Below, one piece after another: positions 7,696 through 9,759 of a stretch of 9,759 nucleotides of DNA. How positions within the stretch are numbered: position 1 is the first letter of the stretch; each line of letters opens with the position of its first letter. A program made the translations under genes and the position numbers. Under the pieces are notes generated by a model that was given only the letters and a program-made list of their open reading frames with translations, was not told where the DNA came from and searched no databases. The stretch is from assembly GCA_009775605.1 (NCBI GenBank), contig VSPV01000099.1:1-9759 (forward strand). The letters are read 5' to 3'. The DNA comes from Paramuribaculum sp. GTDB taxonomy: Bacteria > Bacteroidota > Bacteroidia > Bacteroidales > Muribaculaceae.

Positions 7696-9453
7696 TTATT
7701 TAAGCAATTCTTTAATATCTTGGCTTATCTGAGCAGCACTCAGGTGATTGTCTAGAAGAATACGCTTCCTGTCATACCGGTCGAGGAACTTCTTTTCAAG
7801 CCCATAACACTTCACCATCATTTCCGTGTCAGTGCCGTAGTAACGCGCTATTTTTTCTCCCCAGCCGCCATCAAGAATGCCGTCCTCTATGGTTACAACC
7901 AGATTATGATCTTTCTTGAGAGATTCGAGAGTATCGCAGTCAAGGCCGCTGAGATAGCGTGGATTTATCACTGTTGCTTCGATTCCGGCATCTTTGAGCA
8001 AGTCCGCCACATCCATTGCCGTCTTGAAGAACGTACCGGCTCCGATAAGAGCCACCTTACTACCCTTCCTTACGGTTTCATACCGGTTCAGCGCATCATA
8101 GTCCGTTTCAAACGTCCGGTCACAGTCTGTTACCGCCCCGCCCGGCAGCTTTATCACCACGGGATGCTCATTCTGCCGCATTCCCCAGTCAAGCATGGCC
8201 AGATATTCCTGGCGGCATGTCGGAGCGAGGAACACTATATTGGGAATATTGCTTATAAGCGCGATGTCAAACCATCCCAGATGCGTCACGTCATTCATTC
8301 CCAGCACCGACCCATAGAATATTCCTATCACGGCCGGCGCGCCGTTGATGGCCATGTCCTGCGAAAGCTGGTCGTAGGCGCGCTGCACGAATGAGCTTAC
8401 CACCCCGAAGAAGGGCTTTCCGCCCCCACGTGCTACGCCTGATGCCAGCGCTACCGCTTCCTGCTCGGCAATGCCGACGTCTTCAAACTGCTTTCCGGCC
8501 TCATGCCTGCGTTCGGGAGTGAATCCTATCACACCGGGAGTACCTGCTGTGATGGCAAGCACCGATGGGTCCTCTTTCATCATCTTCAGGAGATGTTCGG
8601 CTGTTATATCGCCGTAATCTGGCGTTTCATCCACATAAAGCATCTGGCCCGAATGAATATCGAACGGCCCGGAAAAATGAAATACCTCTTTATTTGCCTC
8701 TGCGGGTGCAAATCCTTTCCCTTTCTGGGTACATACATGCACCACCACTGGGTGATCAAGATTCTTCACCTCCTCAAAGGCATCTATAAGCGATTTCAGG
8801 TCGTTGCCGTAAGCCACATAGCGGTAGTCCAGCCCGAAAGCCTTGAAATAGTTGAGCGGCGCATTGCCGTCGGTATCGCGAAGTAGTTTGAGGTTTTCGT
8901 ATAGTCCGCCATGATTCTCGGCTATCGACATATCATTATCATTCACCACAATCACGAAGTTGCCGCTGAGAGTTGCGGCCACGTTAAGCCCCTCGAAAGC
9001 CTCGCCTCCGCTGAGCGACCCGTCGCCCACAACGGCCACTATTCTTTCCGTTCCGCCTTTAAGATTTCTGGCCTTCACCAGTCCTCCGGCCAGGCTCACT
9101 CCCGTCGATGTATGTCCTATGGTAAATATGTCGGCCGGACTCTCGGCTGGATTGGTGAATCCGGTCACCGTGTCATATTCCGCAGGGTCGGTAAATGCTT
9201 TCATTCGACCTGTGAGCATTTTATGCACATAGCTCTGGTGCGACACATCGTAGACAATCTTGTCCTGAGGATAGTCAAACACATAATGCAGCGCCACCGA
9301 CATCTCCACCATGCCCAGATTCGGACCCACATGGCCGCCATGCCGGCTGAGTTTCATTAACAGAGATTTGCGGATTTCACCGCATATTTCGCTAAGCTCA
9401 TTTATGCCGAGGGTCTTTATGTCCGCCGGCGACTTGATTTCGGTCAGCTTCAT
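7696..9453 (-). CDS. DXS-like thiamine diphosphate enzyme (divergent 1-deoxy-D-xylulose-5-phosphate synthase paralogue)
   Basis: This 585-residue cytoplasmic protein has the DXS domain order: ThDP-binding domain (about 15-275), pyrimidine domain (about 280-440) and transketolase C-terminal domain (about 455-580). Conserved features are His41 in GGHVGPNLG, DVSHQSYVHK with His72, GDGSLSGG (143-150) with NDND (171-174) for Mg-ThDP, His259, and Glu330 in DVGIAEQ, the expected cofactor-activating Glu. True DXS makes deoxyxylulose 5-phosphate from pyruvate and glyceraldehyde 3-phosphate. By my hand alignment to E. coli DXS, however, Arg420, Asp427 and Arg478 become Tyr380, Asn387 and Lys435 or its neighbour, the GPVDGHD motif reads YVAYGND, and a stretch of some 35 residues after NDND is missing; the family norm is about 620-640 residues. 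It may be a DXS paralogue with another acceptor. The ATG fits the usual N-terminus. No Shine-Dalgarno or consensus promoter is visible. Confidence 0.85.
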   Translation of the reverse strand: MKLTEIKSPADIKTLGINELSEICGEIRKSLLMKLSRHGGHVGPNLGMVEMSVALHYVFDYPQDKIVYDVSHQSYVHKMLTGRMKAFTDPAEYDTVTGFTNPAESPADIFTIGHTSTGVSLAGGLVKARNLKGGTERIVAVVGDGSLSGGEAFEGLNVAATLSGNFVIVVNDNDMSIAENHGGLYENLKLLRDTDGNAPLNYFKAFGLDYRYVAYGNDLKSLIDAFEEVKNLDHPVVVHVCTQKGKGFAPAEANKEVFHFSGPFDIHSGQMLYVDETPDYGDITAEHLLKMMKEDPSVLAITAGTPGVIGFTPERRHEAGKQFEDVGIAEQEAVALASGVARGGGKPFFGVVSSFVQRAYDQLSQDMAINGAPAVIGIFYGSVLGMNDVTHLGWFDIALISNIPNIVFLAPTCRQEYLAMLDWGMRQNEHPVVIKLPGGAVTDCDRTFETDYDALNRYETVRKGSKVALIGAGTFFKTAMDVADLLKDAGIEATVINPRYLSGLDCDTLESLKKDHNLVVTIEDGILDGGWGEKIARYYGTDTEMMVKCYGLEKKFLDRYDRKRILLDNHLSAAQISQDIKELLK

Positions 9454-9759
9454 TTTTATAAGATTTTAGAGCTTGTTTAATAATAAATGTTGACGACAGG
9501 GCTGTCAGTCGTCGAGCAGATTTTCGTTTGTGATGAGGGAGTTATGGGGTCCCATAACGACCGAAGAACAGGCGGAAAGATGCCGGCGAATGACAGCTGG
9601 GAGGTAATTTCTACTAATATATTTACAGTCAATTTGAAATTTCATTATTTTTAAACTTACGGAAAATGGATCGAACTTGTTTATGTTGTCCTTCATTCGC
9701 ATATCTTGGCCGCTTTTCGTCCTGCTTCTCAGTCGTGTACATCAAGTACACTCCTTCGT
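9454..9759. other. 306-base upstream region of the DXS-like gene, cut by window edge
   Basis: I see no firm gene here. Three inverted repeats stand out: GACGAC/GTCGTC (9492-9513), a near-continuous palindrome GTTATGGG-GT-CCCATAAC (9541-9558), and GTGTAC/GTACAC around five bases (9735-9751). On the minus strand a frame is open from the window edge (9757) to a TGA at 9629-9631, 42 codons, which could be the end of an upstream gene. It overlaps a 65-codon frame (9505-9702) in another phase, and a plus-strand frame starting at 9683 is also open to the edge, so coding is unproven. No TAnnTTTG box fits the DXS-like gene, and no thiamine riboswitch core was seen. Confidence 0.4.

Noticed and set aside
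9505..9702. A 65-codon minus-strand open frame upstream of the DXS-like gene
   Set aside because: It has no recognisable domain, crosses the palindrome at 9541-9558, and competes with another open frame in a different phase; the A/T-rich composition changes within it.

Overview
The window looks like a chromosomal segment of a Bacteroidales bacterium; a Muribaculaceae-like gut commensal is my guess, not something the sequence proves. Support comes from the promoter type (a TTTG-like -33 box, 19 bases, then TAnnTTTG), start codons without Shine-Dalgarno motifs but with A/T-rich leaders, a split MutA/MutB methylmalonyl-CoA mutase, and a secreted DUF4838-type glycan protein. All five convincing genes lie on the minus strand, so the text is read from high to low coordinates.

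Layout in order of transcription: (1) 9454-9759, a region upstream of the first complete gene, with inverted repeats and a weak open frame cut by the window edge; (2) 7696-9453, a DXS-like ThDP enzyme that keeps the cofactor machinery but differs at several substrate-site positions of true DXS; (3) a 12-bp hairpin at 7651-7681; (4) 5433-7622, a secreted DUF4838 protein with a GH67-N-like start and an F5/8 type C-like end; (5) 4991-5432, an A/T-rich gap holding a GC-rich hairpin and a good promoter; (6) 4352-4990, a secreted NlpC/P60 peptidase with an intact Cys-His-His triad; (7) 4108-4351, with a 15-bp hairpin and a near-perfect promoter; (8) mutA (2218-4107) and mutB (48-2180), a two-gene operon.

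MutA and MutB form the adenosylcobalamin-dependent mutase that interconverts succinyl-CoA and (R)-methylmalonyl-CoA, the entry to propionate formation in gut Bacteroidales. The usual helpers (epimerase, MeaB-type chaperone, decarboxylase) are not in the window. The NlpC/P60 and DUF4838 proteins are both predicted to be exported and may act on peptidoglycan and on a glycan; each seems to be its own transcription unit or to read through from its neighbour. No RNA gene, CRISPR array, insertion sequence or phage gene was found.

The points most worth following up are the altered active site of the DXS-like protein and a Cys/His-rich linker inside MutA. I see no clear evidence of a wholly new multi-gene system.
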